Below are positions 32,100 to 42,882 of a DNA stretch of 64,000 nucleotides, in pieces. A program made the translations under genes and the position numbers. A model generated the notes under the pieces. The model had not been told where the DNA came from. It saw nothing but the letters and a program-made list of their open reading frames with translations, and made no database searches. The DNA comes from Atopsyche davidsoni (lineage: Eukaryota; Arthropoda; Insecta; Trichoptera; Hydrobiosidae), in contig JAILWY010000022.1 of the NCBI GenBank assembly GCA_022113835.1, forward strand, positions 806,001-870,000, given 5' to 3'. Each line of letters begins with the position of its first letter. The first letter of the stretch is position 1.

Positions 32100-32340
32100 G
32101 CAGTTTACGAGCGCTACCCGCAAACGAGACACGATGGACAAGCTTCTCGGGCCGCTGTCCTCGTAGGATCCGCGAGCGAGACGGGCGGCTATCGCGGCTC
32201 TCCCGTCTCGCTCGCACCCGCGCGCGCCGCATAGCGCCGTCTCGCGCCGCGGAGATCGCGGGATCTCGCGTCCCTCTCGCCGCTCGATTCTGAAGCCAGT
32301 GCCGGCTCACGACTTTTCGATGTTCTCTCGTGCTCTGCGT
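32100..32340 (-). promoter_or_regulatory. Second CpG-rich island
   Basis: A GC-rich island about 1.1 kb from the island at 30700-31015, with AT-rich sequence between. It contains repeated CGAGACGG/GCGAGACGG words also found in the first island (for example GAGCGAGACGCCGC). The open frame on the minus strand (32044-32310) is arginine-rich without a domain. The pair could be a bidirectional or alternative promoter arrangement, but no initiation signal is decisive. Confidence 0.3.
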
Positions 32341-32465
32341 GGATTGTTATTGTTGTACGGATTTTAATGCTTTTTTTTTTGATGACTGCCCGCGTTTTTA
32401 CGATTTTCGCTCGGCTTGTGGATTATTAAGCTTAAGAAAGCGAATATTTTTACTTAAAATTCACG

Positions 32466-32545
32466 AAACGCTGGACACGCTGCGGTAATAGCGTCCCTTT
32501 ATTTTGGGTGTTTTAGCCTGAGTAATGCAATCGACCATTTGGTTT
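32466..32545 (+). repeat. Fragment of the agctgcctacacacgc MITE interior
   Basis: GACACGCTGCGGTAATAGCG and TCCCTTTATTTTGGGTGTTT match the left interior of the MITE at 60655-60804 (AATAGCGTTTCTTTATTTTG). It is truncated on the right before the pogo-like element. Confidence 0.55.
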
Positions 32546-32599
32546 TCAGCTTTTAGCGTTAAACAGCTGATAAACTGAGATTTACTTTTTTTTTTTTTT

Positions 32600-32924
32600 A
32601 GATTCACCTTGGATACAACGGACAAAAATTTTTTTTTTGTAATTTTCGAGAGTTGATCAAAAACAGCATACTTCAAAAGTGCAAACAAAACATGATTCCT
32701 TTTTAGTAGGATTACCGAAAGCGAGCGCGTCGATATCAAAAAGCAACGGCACTTCACGACGACTGTCCGAAGACAATTAAATACAATTTTGTTTGAGTTT
32801 TGTTTTTTTTTATTTTTATCTACATACAGTGAATTTAAAAAAAAATGTTTTTTGATGTAACGGACTTTCGGCATTAATGGACACCCCCTTCCCCCAACGA
32901 GTCCGTTATATCGAGGTTTTACTG
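32600..32924. mobile_element. pogo-like MITE, copy 1
   Basis: The right end is the inverse of CAGTAAAACCTCGATATAAC plus GGACTCG, followed by TA (32925-32926). The left end (32600-32623) is a decayed version sharing ACCT, GATA and AACGGAC. At 325 bp with no coding content it is a non-autonomous pogo/Tigger derivative. Interior landmarks AGCAACGGCACTTC and GTCCGAAGACAATT recur at 45010-45257. TA target choice and the end sequence are the basis for the assignment. Confidence 0.75.
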
Positions 32925-33085
32925 TACTCCATATTTAAACATCAAATATGAACAAAATACCTAAAAGATAATGATAATCTTTGGTGATAGTTTTCGCCTT
33001 TTGAGGGCTTCTACGAGACAGGTTAACGGTATGAGTTCACAGTCTTGAATTGTCCCAATGTCCAACTCAATTTTGCAGATCTTGC

Positions 33086-33140
33086 AAGTGCGTGTAGGCA
33101 GCTTTATAACGCTTTTGACTAGTGACCGTTTGGTTGTCAA
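33086..33140 (+). repeat. Dispersed repeat with gtgcgtgtaggcagc end
   Basis: GTGCGTGTAGGCAGCTTTAT, AACGCTTTTGACT and GTGACCGTTTGGTTGT match 45290-45342 nearly base for base. Both lie downstream of a pogo-like MITE. The GTGTAGGCAGC word is the terminal repeat seen at 60659-60800. Confidence 0.7.
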
Positions 33141-33485
33141 CCGAAGCCGAAACGTCAGATGTCTCGAGCCGGTTGCAGAAGTGTCGAGTCGGGACGGTGC
33201 ACCAGGAATCTTCTGCTGTTATCAAGCACCAGAGGAGCACCCGGATGTGGTGACGTCAGGGGCGCATTCCTGGAGCGCTATCAGGGCGCAGAGAGCAGAA
33301 AGGGGACTCCCGTGCACTTTCGACTTGAATTGTCTCAGAGATAAATCTGTCACAACAGCAGGTGATTTTCTAAGGCTTGCGATAATGGAGCACGGAATGC
33401 GTGGCTAGCAAGTTTTCACAGTCTCAATACTAAATGACGATATCTTTAATTGCCTCTGGTGTCCAACCGGTCACCAAAGGCAGTC
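33141..33485. other. Unassigned GC-moderate stretch with CRE
   Basis: Overlapping frames at 33058-33408 and 33159-33344 have no recognised domain. A palindromic CRE TGACGTCA lies at 33251-33258. Nothing else is diagnostic. Confidence 0.4.
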
Positions 33486-33488
33486 CAT

Positions 33489-34014
33489 TACCTGGCGAAA
33501 TCGTGTCATTTAATTAATTTAATTGTCACTTTATTTTTATATGTCGGCAGTTGTTTTTTTTACAGAGTATTGATAAAACTATAAATTATATTTATCTATT
33601 TTTTATTATTTAATTAACGTCCATTTTCAGGGTAAAATAAAATCATGAAAATGTTGAAAAATTGGATAAAATGACAACTTTTCAAAACCAAAGTTTGTTA
33701 AAGATTTTTATTTTTTTTTATTTTTATATAATAAGACGCACATGGTATATATTTAATCTTTTAATTCCAATTAAAAAAAAGACTTATAAATGTTTAGAAC
33801 TCTTTGAAAAGTAACATGACGAATCTCCAAATTCCTACACTTCAATCGGAAAAACACATATTTATCATATTAATAGTAAATTTATAAGAAATAAAAATAT
33901 ACTCTGTTCGGAAAAAGGGATGTATCAAACTTTTTGTATTAAATTTTTTTTTATTGGTGCAGTCGATTTTTCGCAAAACGGACTAGAAAATGATCAAAAA
34001 AACTCGATTATGGC
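33489..34014 (-). mobile_element. R2 AT-rich repeat, copy 1
   Basis: Minus-oriented copy of an approximately 530-bp family. On the minus strand it begins TCGAGTTTTTTTGATCATTT, includes GTCCGTTTTGCGAAAAATCG, TTTTTCCGATTGAAGTGTAG and GAAAATGGACGTTAATTAAA, and ends CACGATTTCGCCAGGTAA. Copies at 36272-36935 and 47405-47935 show the same order. No inverted termini, tRNA promoter or coding region is visible, so its class is unknown. Confidence 0.8.
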
Positions 34015-34019
34015 ACCTA

Positions 34020-35230
34020 GATCACTAAAATCGGCAAACTCAGCCATCAACCTATATAATTTGTTTATTCAAAAAAAATATATACACAAAGGTATTTTAC
34101 ATATTATTTTCTCTACTCAAACTCATTAGCATCTTTGTTTAAAAAACCACGTACGATACCAACAAAGCAACATACGGTGACCCCCATAACCTGCACGCAG
34201 AAGCAAATTGTAAATTAGCCACAAGAAAACTATGCTAAACACTATATGACAAATAAACTATAAACATAATAAAGCTGCGACACAATAAATAAATATATGC
34301 TTGATTTTGTTTTATAGGTTCTCTTATTATAATTAACCAATAGCGTTTAATCTTGATGACATTGAAATTTTTTCCCTTGATATGAATCTGACAAAACTGT
34401 AGGTGATTTATTGAAAAAGTAGCTTTTATAAAAAAAAATTCATCGCTGTATTGACATTTTTGTTACAAGTTATTTCCGTGGTTTTAATTTTGATAAAAAT
34501 GTACACTTGGCTCATCTACCTTGCCGCATTGCGTAGACTATGATTTTTTTTAGGTCCAAAGCACCCATTCAATAGATGTAAAGTCTCTGTCGTTTAAAAA
34601 GCACGATCTACCCAATGACGTAACGTTTGTAAAATTTCAGGAATTAATGGACTTTTGTGACCGTTTGCATATCTCAAGGCGCCATTGAGTGGCTCTTTCC
34701 ATGTTGAAATAAAAATATAAACTATAACATCTGATAATCTAAAACGCAGAGGTTACTACCCGTGTTCAATGAGAAAACCAAATCAAAATGGTCACACGTT
34801 TTCAAACACAAAAATAATAGCATAATCCAAACAAAAACAGTGAAAGGGTCAAACACCATTGTGGAGAACCCCCCATAGTCCAGAGAGCAGGTCACACAAT
34901 GGCATCTTTACATGGGTCATTCTGACCCCAAATACCATTGCGCAATCCAAAACTCCTTAGAGCGAAATAAATTTAATAAAATAACCATCTCCCGCAGTTC
35001 CGGTGGCCATTTCAATGTATTTTTTTTTATTTATTGAAATAAATCTCGCTCGTTATTGTGTTTTCTCTGGCCGAAGGGGAAACGGCCCCAAAGATGGTAG
35101 ATTGGTCAGTTGTTGTTGTTGACCCCAGCTTTGAATTGTGATTCGCCGCTGAATGGAGGGTCAAAGGCTGTATATAATATAATACGGTGCTAATTAATTT
35201 ATCACAATGACGTCACGCTGCAAAAATTAA
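34020..35230. other. Gene-free AT-rich stretch
   Basis: No gene or known repeat recognised. A palindromic CRE TGACGTCA lies at 35208-35215. Open frames are short. Confidence 0.45.
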
Positions 35231-35334
35231 ATGAATATTAGCAAAATGGCGAGATCTTCTTCAGAACAGGTCGGCGATCATCTCGTATCTCTATCCTGGG
35301 ATAGTCATATTAGTTCGGCTGTGCTGTGTCATAT

Positions 35335-35872
35335 TAGTATCCAGAGCGTGTGTAAAGGATCGGTAATGGAGCAGTGGACTTGGAATGAGAACGGAGATAG
35401 TCAGATTAGATTATCAGATCTAAACGCCAGATCTTTGTAAGGAAAGTTTTATATAATGATGGCATTGGGTAGCAGCAATATAAAACTGCAGTTTAAAAGG
35501 ATTTGTATTGCATAAGGATATTTCCCTCTTAGAAAATTAAGAACACTGTAATGAAAGGTTTATATAATAATGCTATTGGGCTGCAGCAATATAAAACTGA
35601 AGTGTAGAAGAACCCAGTGATCCACCATGAACACAGGCTCAGCATGAGTATAGTAATGGAGTAGTGGACTTGCAATTATTGTGAAGGGATGTGCTCTGGA
35701 CGTGGGGAAGGCTTCTGCTTCTGTTTCTCTAAACGCCAGAGCTTTGTAATAAAAGGTTTATATAATAATGCTATTGGGCAGCAGAAGTGTAGAAGGAGCC
35801 AGGGATCCACCATAAACACTGACTCAGTAAAATGATCGCCAGCCTCCTACGAAGAGAGGCAGTTGACGAACA
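35335..35872 (+). repeat. Three consecutive partial R3 copies
   Basis: Three R3 units run in the same orientation. The first (35335-35500) has GTGTGTAAAGGATCGGTAAT through ATAAAACTGCAG. The second (about 35540-35648) has GAAAGGTTTATATAATAATG through AACACAGGCTCAG. The third (35648-35872) has ATGGAGTAGTGGACTTG through GATCGCCAGCCTCC. Each lacks a different portion. This is a tandem or repeated-insertion cluster, and the small open frame at 35231-35440 is part of it. Confidence 0.75.
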
Positions 35873-36190
35873 ATGTATTTCTGGCGCCAATTCCGCGTCC
35901 ACGTTGTCTTCCAAACCAATTTTTTTCGCTTGGATTTTTCCTTGACGGTAATTTTTAATTAAAATCTCACGGATTGACTTCTCTCGGTGTGATGGCGACA
36001 AGAAAGTCCCGCGTGAGTCACGTGTCGGGCATTGAGGTCCTCTCGACCAATGATGCGCTCCCGCCGCCTTGTAGGGAACAATAAGCACACAATGGAGCAC
36101 GACGCGGCCGTACGTGGAGATGTGGACGATCATGAGGCATCGGCCCAGACAAAGGCATATAATTGTGTACATGGAGAGATATATCATGCA
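35873..36190. other. Unassigned stretch
   Basis: No gene recognised. The 157-codon minus frame (35771-36244) spans an R3 end, this stretch and a MITE end, and has no domain, so I treat it as chance. Confidence 0.4.
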
Positions 36191-36193
36191 TCG

Positions 36194-36262
36194 GTATAAG
36201 CAGGCTACACACGCTGCGACACAACCGTAATCGTAACTACGCATTAGCGTGCTTTGCGAACA
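36194..36262 (+). repeat. TIR end of the agctgcctacacacgc family
   Basis: AAGCAGGCTACACACGCTGC then GACACAACCG, with an AGCG-type interior, matches the left end of the 60655 MITE. No partner end is nearby. Confidence 0.55.
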
Positions 36263-36271
36263 AAACCTTAA

Positions 36272-36935
36272 GGTCGCATACTCGAGTTTTTTTGATCATT
36301 TTCTGGTCCGTTTTGCGAAAAATCGAATGCACCAATCAAAAAAATTTAAATGCTAAAAGTTTGATACATCCCTTCTTCCGAACACAATATATTTTTATTT
36401 CTAATAAATTTACTGTTAATATGATAAATATGTGTTTTTCCGATTGAAGTGTAGGAATTGGGAGATTCGTCCGGTACATTTTCCAAGAATTCTTAACATT
36501 TAAAAGACTTTTTTTTAATTGCAATTTAAAGATTAAATATATACCATGTGCGTTTTATTAATTTAAAAATTAAAAAATAAAAAATATTGAACAAACTTTG
36601 GTTTTGAAAAGTCGTCATTTTATCATTTTTTCAACATATTCAAGATTTTATTTTACCCTGAAAATGGACGTTAATTAAATAATAAAAAATAGATAAATAT
36701 AATTTATAGTTTTTTTAATACTTTGTAAAAAAATCAACTTTCGATATAGAAAAATAAAGTGACAATTAAATTAATTAAATGACACGATTTCGCCAGGTAA
36801 TGGACTGATTAAAAGATTAAAAAACAATTGCGCTTTCTTGTTTAGGGATTTTTTTTTAGTTTTGCCTTAAAACAACGCGAATGCAAATTTAATTAGTAAA
36901 TGGGTATTTAATATATTTTTCATCAAGTGTCTCTC
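36272..36935 (+). mobile_element. R2 AT-rich repeat, copy 2 (longest)
   Basis: Begins CTCGAGTTTTTTTGATCATT and carries all family landmarks to CGATTTCGCCAGGTAATGG. It continues with ACAATTGCGCTTTCTTGTTT and ACGCGAATGCAAATTTAATT to CATCAAGTGTCTCT at about 36935. The extended right part is also present at 48280-48440, so the family is longer than the 530-bp core. The right end coincides with the 3' end of an inverted R3 copy. Confidence 0.8.
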
Positions 36936-37136
36936 CTCAGAGGAGTTTGGCGACCATTTCACTGAGCACATACGCTGAGGCAGTTTTCTTCTACACTTCA
37001 GTTTTATATTGCTGCTGCCCAATAGCATTATTATACAATCGTTTCCTTGCAAAGGATCTGATACTCATTCTAGAGCACATTCCTCTATAATCATTACAAG
37101 TCAACTACTCTATTACCGATCATCTATACACGCTCA
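36920..37136 (-). repeat. R3 repeat, minus orientation
   Basis: Reads in reverse as GCACTTGATG/AGAGG end, GAAATGGTCGCCAAACTCC, ATATAAAACTGAAGTGTAG, GGGCAGCAGCAATA, CAGATCCTTTGCAAGG and GATCGGTAATAGAGTAG, which is nearly the full family order. It lies just left of mariner copy 2. Confidence 0.8.
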
Positions 37137-37176
37137 GGGTAGGGTGATTTATATGCTTAACTAGTATGCAAGTATA

Positions 37177-37730
37177 GGGTGTCCAAAGAGAGTATCGGGT
37201 ATTTGTTAGTTCAGTAAAACAAAAACTATTAGTAATCAAGTATTTTTTTTATTGTTTATTATAAGAATACAAAATGGAAAATTATTTCAAAAAGATGATG
37301 TTACCCAAATAGTGACTGTTACGCGCTGTTGGCACTCTTATAATCTGAAACGAAGATTGCTGATAACACGCTAACACATAGCCCTCGATATATTGCTGCC
37401 ATTTCTGATCTGATATTTTGTTTCAATTATTTTGTTCGTAGGATTATTCTCATAAACCCTACTTTTAAGGTATTCCTATACGAAAAAGTCAAGAGGGCTA
37501 AGGTCGGGGCTTCTGGAAGGCCTGTTGATATTACCTTTACGTGAAATGACCTTATTAAGGAATAATTCATTGACAGCTTCAATCCATTGATAGGATGTAT
37601 GGCAAGTTGTTGGAACCATGTTTTTGAGTTAAAGTCTTGAAACTCCTGCAACTCTGGGCCCAAAAATTTTCGCAGCATATCGCAATAACGGTCACTATTC
37701 ACACTCACCCGATATTCTTTTTGGACACCC
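37177..37730 (-). mobile_element. Tc1/mariner-like deletion derivative, copy 2
   Basis: Ends GGGTGTCCAAAGAGAGTATC and the inverse of GGGTGTCCAAAAAGAATATC. TA precedes the left end (37175-37176) and TGTA follows the right. At 554 bp, transposase coding remnants lie on the minus strand. The frame at 37427-37708 reads NSDRYCDMLRKFLGPELQEF before losing register. Confidence 0.9.
37427..37708 (-). pseudogene. Transposase remnant (mariner copy 2)
   Basis: The central transposase block (SDRYCDML...LGPELQEFQ) is followed by TWFQQLA, where active relatives have TWFQQDGA. A short deletion removes the second catalytic aspartate and shifts the frame. The downstream PDLSPLDFF block survives in another frame but is followed by an in-frame stop. 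The first aspartate region and N-terminus are absent. Confidence 0.82.
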
Positions 37731-37984
37731 TGTACACGGCTGACACTTGCGATCTTTTGGAATCGACTATGGCAGTAAGTAAAAAAAAAATTGTAAATCT
37801 TAGGGCTACGCGAGTACGACTCGGCGATGTGATAATAATGGAAGCACGTTCATTTTCACTATCGCTCTTCTGCTGGATGTCCAGCCGGGCGTCGAACCGA
37901 GGGCTCTCCGCATGTGCAACTCCTACACGCGATCCTCGCCAACCGCGACAAGCCGGCCAATTGCGATCGGTTTTCACGCACCAA

Positions 37985-39300
37985 TGTGTCTGGCACGTCT
38001 CTGTTGTCATAGTTACCGGTTATTGCAGTTATGAAACCACGCAAGAGCAGCCTGTCTATGTTGTACCAGCAGACATGCCTCATCAGCTGATTTGAGATGG
38101 CAGTCCGAAGACTCCAGACTTGGGCTGGCCAACTTATGTGTCTGGCATGTCTCTGTTGTCATAGTTACCGGTTATTGCAGTTATGAAACCACGCAAGAGC
38201 AGCCTGACTTTGTTGTACCAGCAGACATGCCTAATCAGCTGATTTGAGATGGCAGTCCGAAGACTCCAGATTTTGACTGGCCAACTGCAATTTTTTAACT
38301 CACCAATGTGTCTGGCATGTCTCTGTTGTCATAGTTACCGGTTATTGCAGTTATGAAACCACGCAAGAGCAGCCTGACTACGTTGTACCAGCAGACATGC
38401 CTAATCAGCTGATTTGAGATGGCAGTCCGAAGACTCCAGATTTTGACTGGCCAACTGCAATTTTTTAACTCACCAATGTGTCTGGCATGTCTCTGTTGTC
38501 ATAGTTATCGGCTATTGTAGTTATGAAACCAATCAAAAGCAGCCTGTTTATATTGTACCAGCAGACATGCCTCATCAGCTGATTTGAGATGGAAGTCCGA
38601 AGACTCCAGATTTGGGCTGGCCAACTTATGTGTCTGGCATGTCTTTATTGTCATAGTTATCGGCTATAGCAGTTATGAAACCACGCAAAAGTAGCTTGTA
38701 TATATTGTACCAGCAGACATGCCTAATCAGCTGATTTGAGATGGCAGTCCGAAGACTCCACTCTTGGGCTGGCCAACTGAAATTTTTAATGCAGCAATGT
38801 GTCTGGCATGTCTTTATTGTCATAGTTATCGGCTATAGCAGTTATGAAACCACGCAAAAGCAGCTTGTTTATATTGTACCAACAGACATGCCTTATCAGC
38901 TGATTTGAGATGGCAGTCCGAAGACTCCAGATTTGGGCTGGCCAACTTATGTGTCTGGCATGTCTTTATTGTCATAGTTATCGGCTATAGCAGTTATGAA
39001 ACCACGCAAAAGTAGCTTGTATATATTGTACCAGCAGACATGCCTAATCAGCTGATTTGAGATGGCAGTCCGAAGACTCCACTCTTGGGCTGGCCAACTG
39101 AAATTTTTAATGCAGCAATGTGTCTGGCATGTCTTTATTGTCATAGTTATCGGCTATAGCAGTTATGAAACCACGCAAAAGCAGCTTGTTTATATTGTAC
39201 CAACAGACATGCCTTATCAGCTGATTTGAGATGGCAGTCCGAAGATTCCATATTTGGGCTGGCCAACTGCAATTTTTAACGCACCAATATATCTGGAACG
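37985..39300. repeat. Satellite array, 8 units of 152 or 169-170 bp
   Basis: The word TGTGTCTGG starts units at 37985, 38137, 38307, 38477, 38629, 38798, 38950 and 39119, and a variant at 39288. Intervals are 152, 170, 170, 152, 169, 152, 169 and 169 bp. Long units carry an extra 17-18-bp AATTTTTAAC(G/T)CA-type segment absent from short units. The 321-bp dimer 38629-38949 is repeated almost identically at 38950-39270, giving a nascent higher-order repeat. Each unit contains ATCAGCTGAT (a palindrome) and TTATGAAACCACGCAA. The minus-strand open frames of 65-77 codons across the array repeat with it and are not genes. Confidence 0.93.
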
Positions 39301-39780
39301 TCTCATAGACATGCTTTGGGATAGGGTAAGAATTTAACACTTATGTTCAGTGAAACGGTCACCAACGTCTTCCGAGGAAAGGCACTTAGAGAAATAGCCA
39401 AATAAACATGAACATGTTTAAAATTGTATAATTTACAAGGCGTCACTCCGTCGCGTGCGTGTCGTCGATTTGATGCAATCGCGCTTGTCTCATTCACGAG
39501 AGTTTTTTTTGTCGCTATATCTGCGGCTCACGACAAAAGCGAAAGCACGGATCACCGAAGCGAACGAAATGCGCCGAGTTCGAGTCTGGCATTCTGACAC
39601 GAACGGAGACGGGAGACGTTCATCCACCAAGAAACTGACACAGCAAGTGCGAATAGAAGATCGTGATCTTCAAGGCTTTCAGCGGCATCAAAGCACATTT
39701 GAAACTTGTTTTGAAGCATGTAAGAAAAAAATTTCTTTTTCAGATGCCTTTCCTCAGGCACCTTGGTGACCTATATACTC
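39301..39780. other. Stretch with R3 3'-end fragments
   Basis: An R3 3' block occurs at about 39349-39392 (GTGAAACGGTCACCAACGTC, GAGGAAAGGCACTT) and a mirrored trace at 39740-39771. Between them lies unassigned sequence with short frames lacking domains. Confidence 0.45.
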
Positions 39781-39785
39781 TATAC

Positions 39786-40290
39786 CAGAGGTTCCCAAAG
39801 TGGTCAATATCAAGTGGCAAGGGGTCGATGACAGCGGAAAATAAAATTGGGGGTCCATGAACTGTAAATGGGGGTCTACGAGAGTGGATCCCATTTAAGC
39901 AGGTCATCACCAAAATTTAAACATTTCGTAAATATCATAATGCACCGAACACAGATTGTACCTTTGTGACGAATCGATGTGTATTTTATTCTATTTAAGA
40001 TATTAAAATGGAATTCCACCAAGTATTCTCTGTCAAAAATATTGATTTTCTGAATGGTACTTACTAATTTGTGTTTTTAATTAATAAAGGTATAATTAAT
40101 TTTACATGTATTTTAACTTTTTCATTTTTAAACCCACTGTACAGTAAATCCCATGAAAGTGAGTTGTTCTATATAAGATGTCAAAAATATGTTTGATGTT
40201 GATGAATTTGTAAAAATTCAATACGGGGTCGACGAAAAACAGGAAATCTCGACAAGGGGTCGACGGGACAAAAAAGTTTGGGAAACTATG
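39786..40290 (+). mobile_element. hAT deletion derivative, copy B, exact 8-bp TSD
   Basis: Starts CAGAGGTTCCCAAAGTGGTC and ends with the inverse of CATAGTTTCCCAAAC. Exact octamer CTCTATAC flanks both sides (39778-39785 and 40291-40298). At 505 bp, the transposase dimerisation domain is absent, and the interior keeps only end-proximal sequence (AAGCAGGTCATCACCAAAAT, GATGAATTTGTAAAAATTCA). It has the same ends as copies A, C and D. Confidence 0.93.
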
Positions 40291-40298
40291 CTCTATAC

Positions 40299-41365
40299 TA
40301 AGCCAGTCTTATTAGTTTATCTGTACTACCGACTTTCAACCACTCTTGGAATTTTCTTTTCCTGCTTATTTTTCTTTGAATTTTTCCCTGAAGCATGGTC
40401 AAGTGTTGACGCATTATATAAATATATAGCAAAAATTTTAATTATAGCTTTGGACAGACGTAGAATATGACTTGAGTGACGTCATCACGACACTGCCGAT
40501 GGTGATAATACAGTATATATATAAGCAAGTAAACGTTACAATTACTGTTGCAGATAGCACGACTGCGTCGTCTTATCTTCGACTCCGTTGCCTGACGTCT
40601 GTCTTCTTGAATAATAAACGGTCGGCTCTGCTGATAGCAGCAGCCAATCGGGAGACGACGATAGGCTGGCTGGTGCAGCCCATGAGCCATGCCATGTCCC
40701 CTGGCTTGCCAACCACGAGGATTCTCAAGATGCTAAGGCTTCCATATACAGCCTGAACAGGTGTGAAAACCATGAATCTAAAGCAAATCAAACAGTCTTT
40801 AATGCATACAAAAAAAAAAAAAAATTTTTTAAACAACCGACAAACGTGTTTTAAAATTGGCCATATTCGTAAAATATCACAAACAACAAACAAATGCGTA
40901 AATACATATTACACATTAATAATTACGTTTTTTTATTATTATTTTTTATCAATAGAAGTCCTCAGGTAGTTTGCCTTTTTTAGTAGTCTGAAGGTATCTT
41001 TAATAGCTCGTCCAAACGGTCAATGTCTGAGGCATAATAAAAGTATCAGCCAACGGTTAAAAATGACCCAAAATAACCGTCAAAGTGACCCAGATCTACT
41101 TGTGCATGTCCACCAGGAATCCAGGATGGGAGAAAGGATGACCAGGTAGCGGGTAGGCCCACATCCTGCAGTTCATTCATCACATTAGACAATGCGCCTA
41201 CGGTGCGCCAATAAAAACTGTAACGAAATCACCACACGGCCTTCCCAAACAAACTGCTCAATTTTCAGCAAAAAAAAAAAATACTGAAAATTATTAAATA
41301 TATCCGCATTTTTTCCACGCATCGATTGAAACATGAATTACGAAAAAAAAATATTTTTAGAATTT
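40299..41365. other. Gene-free stretch
   Basis: No gene recognised. A palindromic CRE TGACGTCA lies at 40477-40484. The open frames at 40472-40756 and 40573-40893 are on opposite strands, without domains. Poly(A) and AT-rich DNA are prominent after 40800. Confidence 0.4.
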
Positions 41366-41369
41366 TCCT

Positions 41370-41435
41370 ACGTTTCAGTCTCGGTACTGCGTATATGAGA
41401 CGCTTGAAGATCCCTGAAGACGCCCTCGAAATTCA
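41370..41435. ncRNA. Hammerhead-like core fragments, both orientations
   Basis: ACGTTTCAGTCTCGGTACTG (minus-type end) is followed at 41403-41432 by CTTGAAGATCCCTGAAGACG and CCCTCGAAATTC (plus-type core). They are degenerate relatives of the motif at 42883-43263. CTGAAGA and CGAAA are both present in the plus copy. Confidence 0.25.
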
Positions 41436-41539
41436 GAAGATTTAAAAATATGCTATGCTATAATAATTCGTGAATCGCTTTCGGGAAAACCCTGTTGATA
41501 TTGAATATATAGGTACGTATATTTATAACGGATTTTTAT

Positions 41540-41950
41540 GCCGAAAAGGTAGCAATACCTATGATAACCGAAAAAAGCACGTCTTGGGGCGGAGTACCTC
41601 CTTCGAACCTCCTCAGGCCGGCACAATGGCCGTTAAGGGCGCCCGAAAACCAAGCAGCCCTGGGAAAGCGAGTCCCAAAAAACCCCCGAAGTCCGCGTCG
41701 TCCACCAGGATCAGGACTTCTTCCTAAGGTCCTTGCGCCCGCCGGCCAGATTGGACAATGCCCGCAATGCAAATTTCACTGTCCGAAATCTCCATTGTTA
41801 CTAAAACGGCTCGCGAATCCTCGAAAACCGTTGATCGACCCAAATCGGTTCCCACAGCCGTTTCCAGGTCAGCCCGCGCTCTGATTCCACGGAATCTAGA
41901 CTACCTGCAGATATCGCATGTGCGAAAGTAGATCGCGTCATTCTCGGGAT
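41540..41950 (+). other. Possible decayed coding segment
   Basis: From an ATG at 41625 the frame reads 33 codons rich in lysine, proline, serine and arginine (AVKGARKPSSPGKASPKKPP...) to a TAA at 41725-41727. Immediately after, a different frame is open for about 70 codons (TARESSKTVDRPKSVPTAVS...) to about 41935. Two adjacent open, coding-like frames separated by one register shift could be a decayed retrotransposon gag-like or host exon. No domain is recognisable and no function is assigned. Confidence 0.2.
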
Positions 41951-42875
41951 CCTTCGTCCTTTCTTTCAGTAAAGAAGGTCAGAGAGCGACAATGGCGGGT
42001 CTGTCCGCGGGTCAGAACGGTCAAAAATGACCCTGTCTCATTGTCCGGGTCGGGGAAGGGGTGAGTTTCTTTGTGCGCGGATCAAATTATGCGGAGTTTC
42101 CCCGGCGGCCGTCCCTCCGCGACCCCTGGTCAGTAAAGTGGAAAAAAAGGTGCTCGTAAGTAGGGAAGGGTGGTTTCTGACCCCCCCCTGCCTCGGGGAC
42201 TAATGACGGATGTCTACCTGGATGACCCCTGGGCTCGCGCAGGGTCAATTCGGACCCAAGGGTTATACAATTATAGCGTATAGATAGAAAGAAGAATGTC
42301 GTACTTTGGATGAACCGGTCCGTCGTAGTAACTGATTATTTGCAGAGTTTTCAAACAAATGCAAAAAAAAATATTATTTCATACATTAAAAGTGTCCAAA
42401 TGCGGTTGCAATACATTTTTGTAACTCTTTTCCTGTTAACCGGGCGGGACGTATAAATACGTCCTTGAAATATGTGTTGAAAAGAAATATGCTTTTTATC
42501 ATGGAAAGGGAATTTATCTAGGAAACAATATATATCTACAAAAATATCTGGATTTGGAATGAAGATGTATATTTTGAGTAAAAGCCTAAAAAAAAATCTT
42601 AACGTTAACGTTAACAGGTTGAGCAGCTCAACACCCAAGAAAGATAACACCGGCTGCCAAAACCTACGAACGAAGTTTCGATTTGCATAAATGAAAATGC
42701 AATTATTGAGAATCGATAAAAATATTTTTATTCTTTCAAAGTCACGTTTCAAAGTTCACATTGCAATTAAAATACAATATGCATCGAAATTATTTTCAAC
42801 TTATATTTACAAATGTACTGCGAAGAAACGTGCAGTGTAGTTTTTAAAAATAAATAATTTAAGAAATAATATAAA
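41951..42875. other. Gene-free stretch
   Basis: GC-rich to about 42260, with two AATGACCC/GGTCA-type words, then AT-rich. AACGTTAACGTTAAC (about 42600) is a short palindromic tandem. The 133-codon minus frame at 42351-42752 is phenylalanine/isoleucine-rich and composition-driven. Confidence 0.4.
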
Positions 42876-42882
42876 AGTGCAT

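Noticed and set aside
35771..36244. 157-codon minus-strand frame rich in cysteine
   Set aside because: Spans an R3 end, unassigned sequence and a MITE end. Cysteine spacing fits no known secreted or zinc-binding pattern that I recognise.
37985..39300. CRISPR-like array
   Set aside because: Repeats are 150-170 bp with no short-repeat/unique-spacer alternation. It is a eukaryotic satellite.
38626..39340. Repeated 65-77-codon minus frames with identical N-termini
   Set aside because: They recur with the satellite period and are its translation, not a gene family.
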